Shown piece after piece: positions 11,827-23,204 of a stretch of 64,000 nt of DNA (position 1 is the first letter of the stretch; each line of letters starts with the position of its first letter). Position numbers and translations under genes: made by a program. Origin of the DNA: Microdochium bolleyi (Eukaryota; Ascomycota; Sordariomycetes; Xylariales; Microdochiaceae). The stretch lies in the NCBI GenBank assembly GCA_001566295.1, contig KQ964249.1, positions 682,001-746,000 of the forward strand, given 5' to 3'. Below the pieces are notes generated by a model, which worked only from the letters and a program-made list of their open reading frames with translations, ran no database searches and was not told the DNA's origin.

Positions 11827-12639
11827 GGCGGGCAGTCGGGCAGGCACTCAGTCCTCTGCCGGGTGGGTTATGCTGGTCGTGGACGGATGTCGTGGACGGA
11901 TGTCTCCGGTGTGAGGACTGGCGATCACCCGCTGAGAAGTTCCGCCCGATGGGGAGCCAAGAGAGATGCTCAGCCACTGTTGTTTCAGGAATGCATTGCC
12001 GCCTTGAGATTGCCTAATGGGAACTGAAAAAAGCAGGCAACGGGCAGCGCAATCGGCACGAATGTCCTATCGTGCGGTGTCGGTCTTGTTGAAGGGAAAA
12101 GCTTGCGAAAAATCGTTGAAGTTGACGAAGATGGTGAGTGCCAGGGACCAAGGAGTTGCGAAACCAGCGGGAGCGCTAGGCATCGTCTCAAGCCAGGGCG
12201 GGAAAAGCAACGCCCCATTGGCAAGGAACGTTCGTTCCATGGGCTGTCCCACCCCTGAACCAGGGGTCCCAGCACAGGGGCAGGCCCACTAACGTAGCCT
12301 TACCTAGGTGCAGTTTGTCAAAGTCCGAGCTGGACAACATCGAGCCGAAAGCGGGGAGGGAGGACAGCAGGAGGTCCGTGATCAGGCGAAGCCTATGGCG
12401 ACGTCATGGATTATCGTCAAGCAGGTGGTTGCTAGAGAACAAGAAAAAGTGTATTGAAACTACAACCAGAGAACTCCAGCAGTGTGGTATCCTAACGATG
12501 AGAAAAAGCAAAGCTCTTGAACAAGCACCTCTCTTTGAGATTGCTACCCTGGCGCCAAACGCCTTCGCCTGTCCGATTAATCATGTCTCAGCCGCAAGGC
12601 ATCCTGAAAAGAGCGTCTTCACGAGGCCTCCTCATTTCC
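11827..12639. other. Intergenic, 0.8 kb
   Basis: Upstream region of the RTA1-like gene and 3' flank of the DUF7053 gene, both on the minus strand. No coding or RNA feature is supported. Confidence 0.5.
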
Positions 12640-13902
12640 TTACTGGCTCACTGCTCCATATTTTGACGGGTCGTAGGTTTGTCGCTGTTGCGGCCGGTTG
12701 TAGTCATCCGGACCCTCTCGGTGCGTTGCCAGCTCGCTCGAGAATCCCTTGCCATCGGGCTTTGGGGAGTTGAACCCGTTGCCATCAGAGTGGGAGTAGG
12801 ATGTGGGCCGCGAGCTGTTCAGAGACGGGCTCGGATGACCTTGAGAGGACTGTGTGTGCGGCGACTGCGGTGCCTGCTGCTGATAGTAGTAATCACCGGG
12901 CATTTCAAATGCGAAGCCCTTTGGCGACGGCTGAGGGGGTGCCATGGGTGCTGCCAGCTCAGAGACAAAATGGTTGGATTTTGTCGGATCAGCCGGCTGG
13001 CCATACTGGTTGTAATGCGGCTGATGTTGCTGATAGTGTTGCTGGTATTGTTGCTGCTGGTGCTGGTGCTGTTGTTGCTGTTGTTGCCAATGCGCAGGAT
13101 ATCCGGGCAGGCCAGACCCATCATTCCGTGGGGGTGGCATCATCGATGAGGGACGCGGGACCTGATATTGCAAGCCGGGTGACATGGGCGGCTGGTTGGG
13201 GTTGGCTGGAGACAGCTGAGGTGAGTGCGACTGCGAGTGCAGCGACACCGATCCGGTATGCTGACGAGCCAGCCCCTGAGCGGCTTGGACGTTGGCCGAC
13301 TCGTTGGCGCTGAGTGTCTTGATCTTGCCATCCTCGATCATTGCCTTGAGGACACCCGCGTCCAGAAGCTCGGCCTTCTTCATCATGCGCGCAATCATGT
13401 CCTTGCTGGCAGCCTTCATCTGTGCCTTGACCACACCGACGAGCGTGATATTGCACTTGAATTCAATGTCCTCGCGCAGGTAGAGACCGTCCTTGGGTGC
13501 GCCCAGACTGGCCAGACCCATCTCCTGGTGCTCAGGAGGCTCTATGCCAGGCTGGTTTCCGCCGATGCGGTACTTGTTGCGCATGTCGATGCTCATGGGC
13601 GCGTAGATGTGGCTCTGGACGCCCCATGGCATGTCGTGGAAGCAGCCATTGAACTTGATCTTGCCGCCGCCGAGCCGGCCCATGCCTGGGACAACCTGGA
13701 TCCTCTCGGTGATCTCGTACCATGTGGAAAAGTACTCGTCGGGCTCGGCGTTGCGCGGCGCCTCTATCTGCTTGACATCGAGGACAAGCGGGTTGAGGGT
13801 GATGACCTCCTTGTGGCTGTGGAGGATGTCAAGGGCAAGTTGCCTGGGTATGAAGCCCGGGATCGGCGTGATGACGGTATAGACTTCCTTCTTGCGTAAC
13901 AT
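12640..13902 (-). CDS. DUF7053 domain protein with Gln/His-rich tail
   Basis: A single-exon frame of 420 residues. The start is the ATG at 13902 (A at -3); upstream codons in the same frame look like leader. The N-terminal 195 residues form the conserved domain found in many filamentous ascomycetes as DUF7053: it opens MLRKKEVYTVITPIPGFIPR, followed by the block ALDILHSHKEVITLNPLVLD, YEITERIQ, a PWGVQSHIYAP block and CNITLVGVVK, and ends near KKAELLDAGVLKAMIEDGKI. That pattern resembles a START/polyketide-cyclase-like fold, which is my inference. The remaining half is low-complexity, with a Gln/His run, Pro/Ser-rich stretches and short FVSELAA/FSSELA-like echoes. No signal peptide or membrane segment is seen. 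Molecular function is unknown. Confidence 0.85.
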   Translation of the reverse strand: MLRKKEVYTVITPIPGFIPRQLALDILHSHKEVITLNPLVLDVKQIEAPRNAEPDEYFSTWYEITERIQVVPGMGRLGGGKIKFNGCFHDMPWGVQSHIYAPMSIDMRNKYRIGGNQPGIEPPEHQEMGLASLGAPKDGLYLREDIEFKCNITLVGVVKAQMKAASKDMIARMMKKAELLDAGVLKAMIEDGKIKTLSANESANVQAAQGLARQHTGSVSLHSQSHSPQLSPANPNQPPMSPGLQYQVPRPSSMMPPPRNDGSGLPGYPAHWQQQQQQHQHQQQQYQQHYQQHQPHYNQYGQPADPTKSNHFVSELAAPMAPPQPSPKGFAFEMPGDYYYQQQAPQSPHTQSSQGHPSPSLNSSRPTSYSHSDGNGFNSPKPDGKGFSSELATHREGPDDYNRPQQRQTYDPSKYGAVSQ

Positions 13903-15979
13903 TGTGGGCAGTGTGTGTCGTGCCGCAGGCACGAGGGTGAGATAAGTCGCGTGGCTGATCGCGAACCTGGATGCTGCCGATCTATGGTCGTCGTTGGAAA
14001 TGCAGTCGAAAGACGGTCGTTGTTGATGTTTGCGATGAGTAGGCGAGAGAAGCCGGGAAAGGTGTAGAGAGGAAAAGACAGAGCCTATTGAGGCTTTCAG
14101 GCCGAGCGAGGTAAGATGAGCGGCAGCCAAGGCCGGGTGTGGCAGAGTAGCGTCAGCACCAGGGCGAGCTATTCCCAGACTTTTGGCGGCGGCGGGCACA
14201 TTTGGGGCATCCCACTCTGGCGGCGATGTGCTGCGGCCCTGGTCCTAGAGCTTACTCCGTCCACAAGATGGAGGACGAGCGGGGGGGCAGCTGTTAGGGC
14301 AGTACCGGGGGAGGCAGCCTCAGGCTGGGAACAGCGTGTGCACCCACCCTCGCGGGCCAGGGTCGACCGCTATCGCACCCGTCTCGAATTAGGTTGCACG
14401 CCAGGTGCGGCCCTTGTCGATGGCGGCTAGCGGGGCTTGGCCTGGCCTCGGGTTTGCGCATCCCGGCACGCTTCTGGGCTTGGCTGACAGGACTTCCTTC
14501 ACATTGTTGACTCCGTGGGCCCTGGGCGCCGTTGCACGTTGACTCGTGACAAAGCCCCTCCGCAGCCAGCCATGTTTTGAGTTCGCGGACCCCTTGGTTA
14601 GTTCCAGGAGGCTTGCTTGTGCTCCTGCGTCGCTGGCCGGGTCTGCAGGCGACGTGGTGATGATGGGCGGACGACGACGGGCTGCTGGGTGCGGACGTGT
14701 GCGTCGGCCTTCGCCGCTGCCAAGCTGCAGTGCGTCAGCGAGAGCGGATGGAGACGACAGCCGGGGACGGTGGCAGGACATTGGCTGGTGGTGCGGCAGG
14801 CTGTGTCCATTCGCCAGCGAGCACCGGGATGGGTGAAGTTTGCGTGGTGTGCCACAAGGACCCGTCGAGCCTGTCGAGCCTGTCGAGCCTGCCTGCGACA
14901 CATCACACTCCCCTCCCACGCATCTCGGCTGCAGGGCGATGGCGTGGATGGCGTGGATGGTGGATGCGAGGCTGCCGCCGGCTATGTCGAGGTACTAGAT
15001 GCGGGTAGCCGAGAAGGAGACGTGGCTGTCGTCGGGATGGATCGTCCTGGGGAGAGGCAGATGTCGGCAGATGCAGTGCAGTTCTGGCGAGATCTGGGAG
15101 GCCAACAGTCGTCGAGTTGGTTGGGGAAGGAGCAACGCGGGCCAGCTCGGCCGGGCCAGATGCCGCCGTGAGATGCTCTCGGTGCACGCGTCAGCACGCA
15201 ACGCCTCGACGCTGCAACCCTTCCACGTTGCGGCTTCGATGTCAGCACTGGTTGACCCAGCCCTTCCCAGAGCTCCGCCAATAAGGGGTCGGCACGAGCT
15301 CGGGAGGTGTATGTACTCCGTAACTTACAGCAGGTGCATACCTCACTTACAGTACTGCCCGTTCCCGCTCCAACATCCAGTGCAGCAACGAGTGCATGGG
15401 CAGCTTGGCAACACATGTTGTCCTCCTGAGCTCCCAGGAGCAGGGACACGACTGGCCAAGGTAGAGAACAGAGGCTCCAGACCAGTGCAAAGAACAAGCT
15501 GAACCCCTGGCAGCCCTACCCCAACTTGGAGCTGCAGTGCAGCCCTGGACGTCCTGAGTGGCGGGCGACTGCCGCGATCCCTGCCCCCGAATGCCACTGC
15601 GCTTTCACAGACAGGCCTCGTGGGGTCGCGCATACAACTGCTGATTCGCCAGCCTGGTTCATGCTCAATGCATCTCGCCCCTGCCCAGACATCGCTGCTC
15701 GCTGCGCCATCCACCACTTACTCGTCAACCGCGGGCGCCAGAATGCCATGTCATGCTATGCTATGCCATGCCGCCGTCTCCATGGCGGCCTCGGATCCAG
15801 ATACAAAGCATGGCAGCAGGCCTTCCGAGATATGGCAATCTTCTGCTCGCACGCCTAACAGCCAGCCTTCTACACCTCACATTCGCTTTCGCTACGTCCT
15901 GTTGTCTCTCCTCGCTCTATCACTTGTTCTCTTCTCTGGCCATCTCTTTGCAGACTACCACCCCTTGATCACCAACGAG
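13903..15979. other. Divergent intergenic region, 2.1 kb
   Basis: Shared upstream region of the DUF7053 gene (minus) and the SurE-like gene (plus). It contains a 9-bp repeat GTCGAGCCT in three near copies at 14863-14890, GGCGTGGAT repeats near 14941-14962, and ATGCTATGC-type repeats near 15750-15770. The frame of the SurE gene stays open upstream to 15620, but that part lacks family similarity. Confidence 0.5.
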
Positions 15980-16885
15980 ATGCGTCCTTCATCTTTCATC
16001 CCCATCCTCGCCGTAGCCGGCAGCACCCGTGGCATCCGCATTCTGCAGTCCAACGATGACGGCTGGGCCGAGTCGTACCTGCGAGAGCTCCACTCCGCGC
16101 TGCTCCGTGCCGGCCACGATGCCCTCGTCTCCGCCCCGGCCGAGAATCAGTCCGGCACCGCCTCCCGCGACGCCGAGCCCGAGCCCCGGACCGCCGCGTG
16201 CCAGTACGACAGCTGTCCCCCCAACAGCGGCCCCGTTGGCTCAAACGCGACCGACCCGCGGCTCAATTGGGTCAACTCCTTCCCCGTGACCTCCATCAAG
16301 TACGGCTTCGACACGTTCGGCTCGCAGCTCTGGTCCGGTGCAGCACCAGACCTCGTCGTCACGGGGCCCAACATCGGCTCAAACCTATGGCTCCAGGTGC
16401 CCTTCTCCGGCACCATCGGCGCCGCCGCCGAGGCCGTCAAGAACCACGGCACCCCCGCGCTCGCCTTCTCCGGCTTCACCGCGACAAAAGCAGCTTGGAA
16501 CACCCTCCCTCCTCCCGCCGCAGCCACACTGTACGCCGATCTCGCGGTCAAACTGACCAGCGCCGTCATCGCATCCGGCAAGCCCTACCTCCCCGAGGGC
16601 GTGTTCCTCTCCACCAACTTCCCCAGCGTCAGCGCTCGCTGCAGCAAGGTCGAGGACTTCAAGTTCGTCCTCACGCGCATCAACCCGTACGGCTTCAGCG
16701 GCCCCGATGCGGACCACTGCGGCGGCGACACGCGGCTGCCCACCGAGACGCAGGTCGTGCTCGACCCGCGCGGGTGCTATGTCTCCGTGAGCGTGGCGGA
16801 CGCGGGCGACAAGACGACCGCGCCAGCGGACAAGCAGACGGTTGTGCTAGGGAAGCTTGGAAGCTTCTTGACGTGCTATGACTAG
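15980..16885 (+). CDS. Secreted SurE-like acid phosphatase/5'-nucleotidase
   Basis: A single exon of 301 residues from the ATG at 15980. An upstream in-frame extension to 15620 is open but does not resemble the family, whereas this start gives a typical short secretory signal (MRPSSFIPILAVAGS, then TRG). The mature part starts with the SurE metal-binding signature LQSNDDGWAES, followed by GHDALVSAPAENQSGT with its conserved Ser region, VTSIKYGFDT, and the PDLVVTGPNIGSNL loop with the Asn ligand. GTIGAAAEAV and GTPALAFSG complete the family pattern. Paired Cys residues (around CQYDSC, and C in SARCS, DHCGG, RGC, LTCYD) suggest disulphides, which fits export. Fungal homologues are annotated as acid phosphatases or survival protein SurE and hydrolyse nucleoside monophosphates or other phosphomonoesters in a divalent-metal-dependent reaction. 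Confidence 0.9.
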   Translation: MRPSSFIPILAVAGSTRGIRILQSNDDGWAESYLRELHSALLRAGHDALVSAPAENQSGTASRDAEPEPRTAACQYDSCPPNSGPVGSNATDPRLNWVNSFPVTSIKYGFDTFGSQLWSGAAPDLVVTGPNIGSNLWLQVPFSGTIGAAAEAVKNHGTPALAFSGFTATKAAWNTLPPPAAATLYADLAVKLTSAVIASGKPYLPEGVFLSTNFPSVSARCSKVEDFKFVLTRINPYGFSGPDADHCGGDTRLPTETQVVLDPRGCYVSVSVADAGDKTTAPADKQTVVLGKLGSFLTCYD

Positions 16886-17291
16886 AGGAATGTCACATCG
16901 TTGGAGTTGCGTCAAATGGCGATCAGAGACCAGTGGCGGTGTTTACGCGGCTGACAGCGGTGAATTCTTTACCAGCCGGATACTGGTGACATGGCTCGTC
17001 TTCCTTGTATATATCGCTCTTTGAGACCTCGAATTGAGACGTATATTGTAGACTCTGGAGAACCTCATCACATTAAAGCTCACTTTTGTCTTGAACAAAT
17101 CAGGGAAACAAGCAATATGCCGCTCAGATTGCGAATTAACGTCCACAGCACCTTGTTCGACGCTTCTACGCACAGGTCCAATAATCATCAGTTATTGACA
17201 TAGATATATATGTTGAAATGCTAAACCCACAAAATCTAAGTATGCGTTGGCTCTTAAATGCTTATGTACATGTCTTATCCATATGGCGTCA
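16886..17291. other. Convergent intergenic, 0.4 kb
   Basis: AT-richer 3' flanks of the SurE-like gene and the F-box gene. Nothing else is seen. Confidence 0.5.
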
Positions 17292-18761
17292 TTACACCAT
17301 GCCATCTGTCGTGTGGGCAGGCTCAAGCTGCGCCCTAGCGCTCCTCGTGAGAATGGGGTAGAAACATCCGCTGTGGTATGGCATCTCGTTATGGACTTCC
17401 TTCAGCCCTGTCCGGGTCCAGCCAAGCGTCTCAAAATCCTTCCTGAACCGAACGTTGCGATCATCAACGGAGACCTGCCGCAGCTGAGGCACAGTCGCAC
17501 CAGCGCAATCTAGCAGCTGGTACAGCGCTTTTTCACCCGTCTTCACTGCGCCGATGGGGAAACTCAGGTGCAGCACCTCGAGAGAGACAGGGAGGAGATC
17601 CTGTAGTTTCTGCTTGCGCTCGTCGGATCCTCCAAGATATTGACTGTGACCTAAGAGCGCGTTGCTGTCGATCGCGAGTCGCTTGAGCTGACAAAGCTTT
17701 CCCAGCGGCCCAATACTGTTGCCGTCCTCGCCAGCCTCGTGCACAGGTCTGGACTTGACAGGGTTGAGCACGAGCGTCTCGAGTGTGATACAGTGGTTGC
17801 GGAGGACGGTTCCGATCTCTCGGTAGTTGAGTTTGACGTCGCTCGCCTGTTCCTCGCCCCACGAGACAATCAAGGACCTGATGCTTGTGCAGCGCGAGAG
17901 TATGCACTCTAGGCTCTTGATGTCGATGCTGGAATTTTCGAGATAGATGTCTTTCAAGCTGAGTGCTGTCGAGTCCAGCTTCATATGTAATATTTGATCG
18001 GCTTCGAGGCTCAAGTTCGTCCAATCGCAATGCATTGACTCAAGAGTCGGTAGGTTCAACAGTTGTGTGGCGTATGGAAGTCGAGGAGTCTTGTTCAGAA
18101 GTCTCCAATGCCGTAGTCTGACTTGTCGGAGAGCAGAGAAGTGGCTGCGGAAAGCATTGGCTGAGCAATCGTCTTTTCCCACTGGAAGGCGTTCATGAGG
18201 ATCTAAGTAGCAACTAAGAACTGCCTTCCAGTATGGAAAAATAGTCAGGAAGTCCGAGGATCGCCCGTCCTTGTCGTCAAGCATGACATCGAGAGCTTCA
18301 AGTTGTGGGACACAGGCAAGCAACACGGCGAGTTGTGCATGGGCCGACTGTGGTAGTGGGAGCACGGCACGACCTCTGTGGTCCTTGCCGTATAGTACTT
18401 CCAGATGATGCTGAAGAACCCCGTCTGTCTCAGAATCGAAATGGTCGTCGTACACATGTAAGGACAGCCCTTTCACCAGGTGGCCGACCTTTGGCCGCTC
18501 GAGCAGGGTGCGGAACAGCAACGCGCATGTTGTGCTTTCGTGTAAGACGACGAGGCGGTACAGCACCGGCCGGGCAAGACGATGGAAATGTCTCGATACC
18601 TTCGTGACACAGCTCAGCGTGTGGTAGTCTGGGGTCGCGTCCGCCTCGGAGCCTTGGTGTAGCCTCTTCTCAAGGCCGACGTGCGCAGTAAAGAAGTCGA
18701 ATATCCTGACTAGAATCTCGTCGGGCAGTGTCCTCGCGCGGTTCCTGTTGTCGTGCGGCAT
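17292..18761 (-). CDS. F-box protein with leucine-rich C-terminal part
   Basis: An uninterrupted frame; from the ATG at 18761 it encodes 489 residues. Alternative in-frame ATGs at 18842 and further upstream would add an N-terminal extension without recognisable content, so I prefer the start just before the F-box. Residues 10-25 (ARTLPDEILVRIFDFF) match an F-box, with a following VSRHFHRLARPVLYR stretch typical of fungal F-box proteins. The rest is rich in leucine-spaced segments (for example PQLEALDVML, LPTLESMHCDW, CTSIRSLIVSW, ITLETLVLN, CQLKRLAIDS, SLEVLHLSF), consistent with degenerate leucine-rich repeats that would bind a substrate for an SCF ubiquitin ligase. No substrate can be predicted. 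It is divergent from the oligoribonuclease gene, which starts about 0.7 kb away. Confidence 0.8.
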   Translation of the reverse strand: MPHDNRNRARTLPDEILVRIFDFFTAHVGLEKRLHQGSEADATPDYHTLSCVTKVSRHFHRLARPVLYRLVVLHESTTCALLFRTLLERPKVGHLVKGLSLHVYDDHFDSETDGVLQHHLEVLYGKDHRGRAVLPLPQSAHAQLAVLLACVPQLEALDVMLDDKDGRSSDFLTIFPYWKAVLSCYLDPHERLPVGKDDCSANAFRSHFSALRQVRLRHWRLLNKTPRLPYATQLLNLPTLESMHCDWTNLSLEADQILHMKLDSTALSLKDIYLENSSIDIKSLECILSRCTSIRSLIVSWGEEQASDVKLNYREIGTVLRNHCITLETLVLNPVKSRPVHEAGEDGNSIGPLGKLCQLKRLAIDSNALLGHSQYLGGSDERKQKLQDLLPVSLEVLHLSFPIGAVKTGEKALYQLLDCAGATVPQLRQVSVDDRNVRFRKDFETLGWTRTGLKEVHNEMPYHSGCFYPILTRSARAQLEPAHTTDGMV

Positions 18762-19478
18762 GGCGTGTATCGCAGTTGCATTGTGACGGACATTCGTCTT
18801 GAAGCCGTCCTCTACTCTGGCTGGCCGCAACAACAATGCCATGAGGGCTGATATTCCAGATATAAACCTGCCCAGGTGGCTGCAGAGGCGTTGAAGAAGG
18901 CGTTGCGGGCGCCCGCCCAATGACGACACAGGGTATGCCGGAAACGGGTTCTGCACCACGATGTCTCACGCGAACCACAATCGGGCGCGGTTTCAGAGCA
19001 GAGGTCTGGAGGTTAAGCGGCTGTCGCCGAGGGGGTTCAAACCTTCAAAGAATCCCCATGCCTCCAATCGACGAGAACTTGCCGGCGCCCATCCGTGGTG
19101 CGATGAGACAATGATCTCAGTGGCCAGCCCCTCACAGCTGAGAAAAGTGTAACGACGTGGAGAGCACGAGAGAATCGGGACAATCGAGGAAGAGGTGCAA
19201 GTCCGGCACTTGAAGAGCGACGAAAAGGGACAAACCATGGGGAGGAGCGCAAGGGTGGGTCCCGCTTGCTAGCGCCAGGGGCGCGCCTTCCCCGAGTCGA
19301 CGCCCCGTCATGCCCGAGCTTATCACTCTGACAGATGCAGAAACATCACACTCACTGCAGAAAGCTCGCTCGCCTCGCTTGCTTTACGTTGCACATTTGA
19401 CTCTTTCGAGTTACTGACCCCGTGCTTGAATTCCTGCAGCCCCTTGCTACCGACTCATTGCAAGCGCACGCTAGCACG
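18762..19478. other. Divergent intergenic, 0.7 kb
   Basis: Shared upstream region of the F-box gene and the oligoribonuclease gene. It may contain an N-terminal extension of the F-box protein (frame open to 18959). No other feature is seen. Confidence 0.5.
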
Positions 19479-20165
19479 ATGGCCAGCAACGGACCCTTGG
19501 TCTGGATCGATTGCGAGGTAAGGGTTGCCTCACTCCATTCGAGCCATGTCTCGGTCCGAAAAGTTTGCTGCGAGTCGTAGGACGGCCACCTGACGTGTTC
19601 ATCATACAATACTGACTTTACTCTTCGACGTATCTGTCAGATGACTGGCTTAGATCCGGATCACGATGAAATCATAGAGATTTTCTGCATCATCACGACG
19701 GGCCAGCTCGAGGTGCTCGACCCAGAGGGCTGGGGCACCGTCGTCCACCAGACGCAGGAGCGCATGGACATGATGGACGACTGGTGCACGCGGACGCACG
19801 CGCAGAGCGGGCTCACGGCCGCCGTCGTGGCTTCGTGCGTGACGCCGGAGCAGGCCGCCGACGAGCTCCTCGCGTACATCAAGAAGTATGTGCCACGGCC
19901 AGGCGCCCTGCTCGCGGGCAACAGCGTCCACGCGGATCGGGCGTTCCTGCGCAAGCAGCCGTACAAGAAGGTCGTCGAACACCTGCACCACCGCCTGCTC
20001 GACGTCAGCGCTATCAAGGAGGCGGCGAGACGCTGGGGTCCGCCAGGCGTACTCGAAAAGGCGCCAATGAAGCAGGGGCTGCACCAGGCAAAGGAGGATA
20101 TTCTGGAGAGCATCGAGGAGGCGCGGTACTACATGGACAACATCTTCAGCGTTCGAAAAGAGTAG
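19479..20165 (+). CDS. REX2: Oligoribonuclease (REX2 family, DEDDh exonuclease)
   Basis: Two exons, 19479-19517 and 19641-20165, encode 187 residues. The first exon is only 13 codons, and the GTAAGG donor lies exactly within the first exonuclease motif, so WIDCE and MTGLD are joined by splicing. The DEDDh residues are all visible: Asp and Glu in WIDCEMTGLD, Asp in SVHADRAFLR, and His and Asp in LHQAKEDILESIEE. Length and motif order match bacterial Orn and yeast Rex2, which degrade 2-5 nt RNA (and pGpG-like dinucleotides) 3' to 5'; in fungi the enzyme is often mitochondrial. No clear targeting presequence precedes the catalytic domain at this start. An upstream alternative start was not found in frame. 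A nanoRNase role is secure by family; localisation is uncertain. Confidence 0.92.
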
Positions 20166-21460
20166 CGAGAAGTCCGCATTGCATAGTGGCAGCGCACTTC
20201 TCATGACAATTCACTGAACGGATTGACCACCCATGGCAACTTTGAATGAGACCCTGATGGCAATCGAGCAACACACAACCACAACCCCATCCAATTAAGT
20301 TCGAGCTTGAATTGAAAAACATGCATGTTACACAGACACATCCCTGTAGCCAAAGTTGCCTGTTAGCAGGGATTGCAAAAATCGGCACTGCCGCCGCCGC
20401 TAGCTCTAGAGATTGACTATGAATGTTATATTTTCGGCGACGCATTGCGTGAAAGACCTTGCAGGAGCTGGCAGTGACGCATGCGACGCATGAAGGAGAG
20501 GCCCGCATGCCTCTGATCAGCATGCCATCTTCGGCAATCCTTAGAGAAACACATGTGGACCCCGACATCTCACAAGCAAGGAGCTACCCCGCCCTCCCTG
20601 ACGTGAGCGGGCAGGGCTGAAGAGATCGCAGCAACGCTTATCAGCATCAGCACAAGCTCCAGAACGCTGAGAAGACGCGAAGGGGATTCACTGGCGTAGG
20701 GATGAGGGACATTGCAGGAGAGAGCAGCCCATCTTGCCACGCGGTGACGCCGCTGGGATGGAGGAGACAATCGATGTCGGACGATGCTAGGCCGGGACCG
20801 GGAACTTTGGAGATCTACGGCGAGCTGGGGCGTCACAGCACGCCACACCCCCACCACCCAAGATGAGGTCACTTTGCAGTGTGAGGTTGGTGGAGCGGGC
20901 GCGTTGGTAAGGACTCGGGCGTTGATGATTGCAGATGGGTGACTCTGCATGTCAGACGGTTCAAGTGGGAGAGTGAGCTTCGATCAGACGAAGAATTGGT
21001 TCGAGCTGCGTGGTCCAGCGGTGCTGATGGTCGACTGTCGTGGGCTCCCACGATTGCATCAAAGTTGACTGCTCCCGAAGCTCTGGTGGGGTCGCGGGAA
21101 CGCCGTCGCTGCCCAGGCGCGGGACAGAGGCACAACAGCGACAATAAGTCCGGCGGCCACGACCCAATTGGACGAGCTGGACGTGCTCGTGGTGGGCTTC
21201 CAGGCCAAACAACCTTGCTGCGAGGGCAAATCAGGTAGATCACAGAAGTCGTCGGGAGGTGGCGTCGTGGTTTCCCCACCAGAGCTCGCATGCATCCATC
21301 CTTGTGCTGGTTGACTTGACAATCGCGGCCATATTTACTTGGGCCTCTGCCCGCCTTTTCGACTCCCCACCTCGTCGCTGTCCAGACCTCCCCTTCCTCC
21401 ACCCACTTTCTCTACCCTCAGACCGTTAATCTCCCACGACAGAGAACCAAACGGCCCATC
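20166..21460. other. Intergenic, 1.3 kb, PGM upstream region
   Basis: No gene is supported. The last 120 bp before 21461 are C/T-rich on the plus strand, as expected for the leader of a strongly expressed metabolic gene. Confidence 0.5.
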
Positions 21461-23204
21461 ATGAGCGTCAGGACTGTCGAGTTCAAGTCCTTCACGGACC
21501 AGAAGCCGGGCACCTCGGGCCTCCGCAAGAAGGTCAAGGTCTTCCAGCAGCCGCACTACAGCGAGTCCTTTGTTACCAGCATCCTCCTCTCCATCCCCGA
21601 GGGCGTCAAGGACTCCTTCCTCGTCATCGGCGGTGACGGCCGCTACTGGAACCCAGAGGTCGTCCAACTCATCGCCAAGATCGGCGCCGCCTACGGTGTC
21701 AAGAAGCTCCTCATTGGCAAGGACGGGATCCTCTCCACTCCTGCTGCTAGCCATGTCATTCGCAAGCGCAAGGCCACCGGTGGCATCCTCCTGACGGCCA
21801 GCCACAACCCTGGTGGTGAGTATTATCATATGGGTTGTCCGAGAGCCCCGCGAGTTGTTTATCACGATGTAAAACAAGCTGACACCCGCTCTCTGTCATT
21901 CAGGCCCCAACGAGGACTTCGGCATCAAGTACAACCTTGCCAACGGCGGCCCTGCTCCCGAGAGCGTCACCAACAAGATCTACGAGGCCTCCAAGACCCT
22001 GACCTCATACAAGATTGCCGACATCCCCGATGTCGACATCTCCACTGTTGGCACCCAGAAGTACGGTGATCTCGAGGTCGAGATCATCGACAGCGTCAGC
22101 GACTATATGGAGATGCTCAAGGATATTTTCGACTTCGACCTGATCAAGAAGTTCTTCAAGAACCACCCCGACTTCAAGGTCCTCTTTGACGGCCTGCACG
22201 GCGTCACTGGCCCTTACGGCAAGGCCATTTTTGAGCAAGAGCTCGGCCTTGCCAACTCTACCCAAAACTGCATCCCCGCCCCCGACTTCAACGGCGGCCA
22301 CCCAGACCCCAACCTGGTTTACGCCCACTCCCTGGTCGAGGTCGTCGACAAGCACTCGATCCCCTTCGGTGCCGCCTCTGACGGCGATGGTGACCGCAAC
22401 ATGATCTACGGTGCCGGTGCCTTTGTTTCGCCTGGTGACAGTCTGGCTATCATTGCCCACTACGCAAACCTCATTCCCTACTTCAAGAAGCAGGGTGTCT
22501 ACGGCCTGGCCCGCAGCATGCCCACTTCCGGTGCGGTTGACCTTGTTGCCAAGAAGCAGGGTCTCAACTGTTACGAGGTCCCTACCGGGTGGAAGTTCTT
22601 CTGCGCCTTGTTCGACGATGACAAGCTGAGCATTTGCGGCGAGGAGAGTTTCGGTACTGGCAGCAACCACGTCCGCGAAAAGGATGGCCTGTGGGCTGTC
22701 GTTGCCTGGCTGAACATCATCGCCGGTCTCGGTGAAGCCAACCCCAACACCACTCCCAGCATCAAGCAGATCCAGAAGGACTTCTGGAAGGAGTACGGCC
22801 GGGTGTACTTCACCCGTTATGACTACGAGAATGTGGACTCCGAGGGCGCCAACAAGGTTGTCGGCACGCTCCAGGACTTTGTTGCCGACCCCAACTTTGT
22901 TGGTAGCAAGATTGGTGACCGCACTGTCACGGACGCGGGCAACTTCTCGTACACTGATCTTGACGGGTCAGTGTCGTCGAACCAGGGTCTCTACGCCCGC
23001 TTCTCTAGCGGCAGCCGTATCGTCGTCAGACTGTCCGGTACCGGCTCGTCAGGCGCGACCATCCGTCTCTACATTGAGCAGTACAGCAAAGACAACACCG
23101 GCCTGGATGCCCAGGATTTCCTCAAGGAGGAGATCAAGTTTGCGGTGGACTTGCTCAAGTTCAAGGAGTACGTTGGCCGTGACGAGCCTGATGTCAAGAC
23201 CTAA
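21461..23204 (+). CDS. PGM: Phosphoglucomutase
   Basis: Two exons, 21461-21815 and 21904-23204, encode 551 residues, close to yeast Pgm1/2 (about 570). The 88-nt intron (GTGAGT donor, TTCAG acceptor) falls just after the catalytic loop. The phosphoserine loop LLTASHNPGG has its Ser at residue 114. The Mg-binding loop ASDGDGDRNM, the sugar-binding loop CGEESFGTGSNHVREKDGLW and the phosphate-binding loop RLSGTGSSGATIRLY near the C terminus are all intact and in the expected order. The enzyme interconverts glucose 1-phosphate and glucose 6-phosphate in the cytosol, linking glycolysis with glycogen, trehalose and UDP-glucose/cell-wall synthesis. The start is the first ATG, following a CT-rich leader. 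It is the alpha-D-phosphohexomutase type, not phosphomannomutase. Confidence 0.96.

Noticed and set aside
13225..13899. 224-codon plus-strand ORF
   Set aside because: It is antisense to the DUF7053 domain, whose sense frame is conserved.
15620..15979. 120-residue N-terminal extension of the SurE-like protein
   Set aside because: It is open in frame but lacks family similarity, and would place the signal peptide internally.
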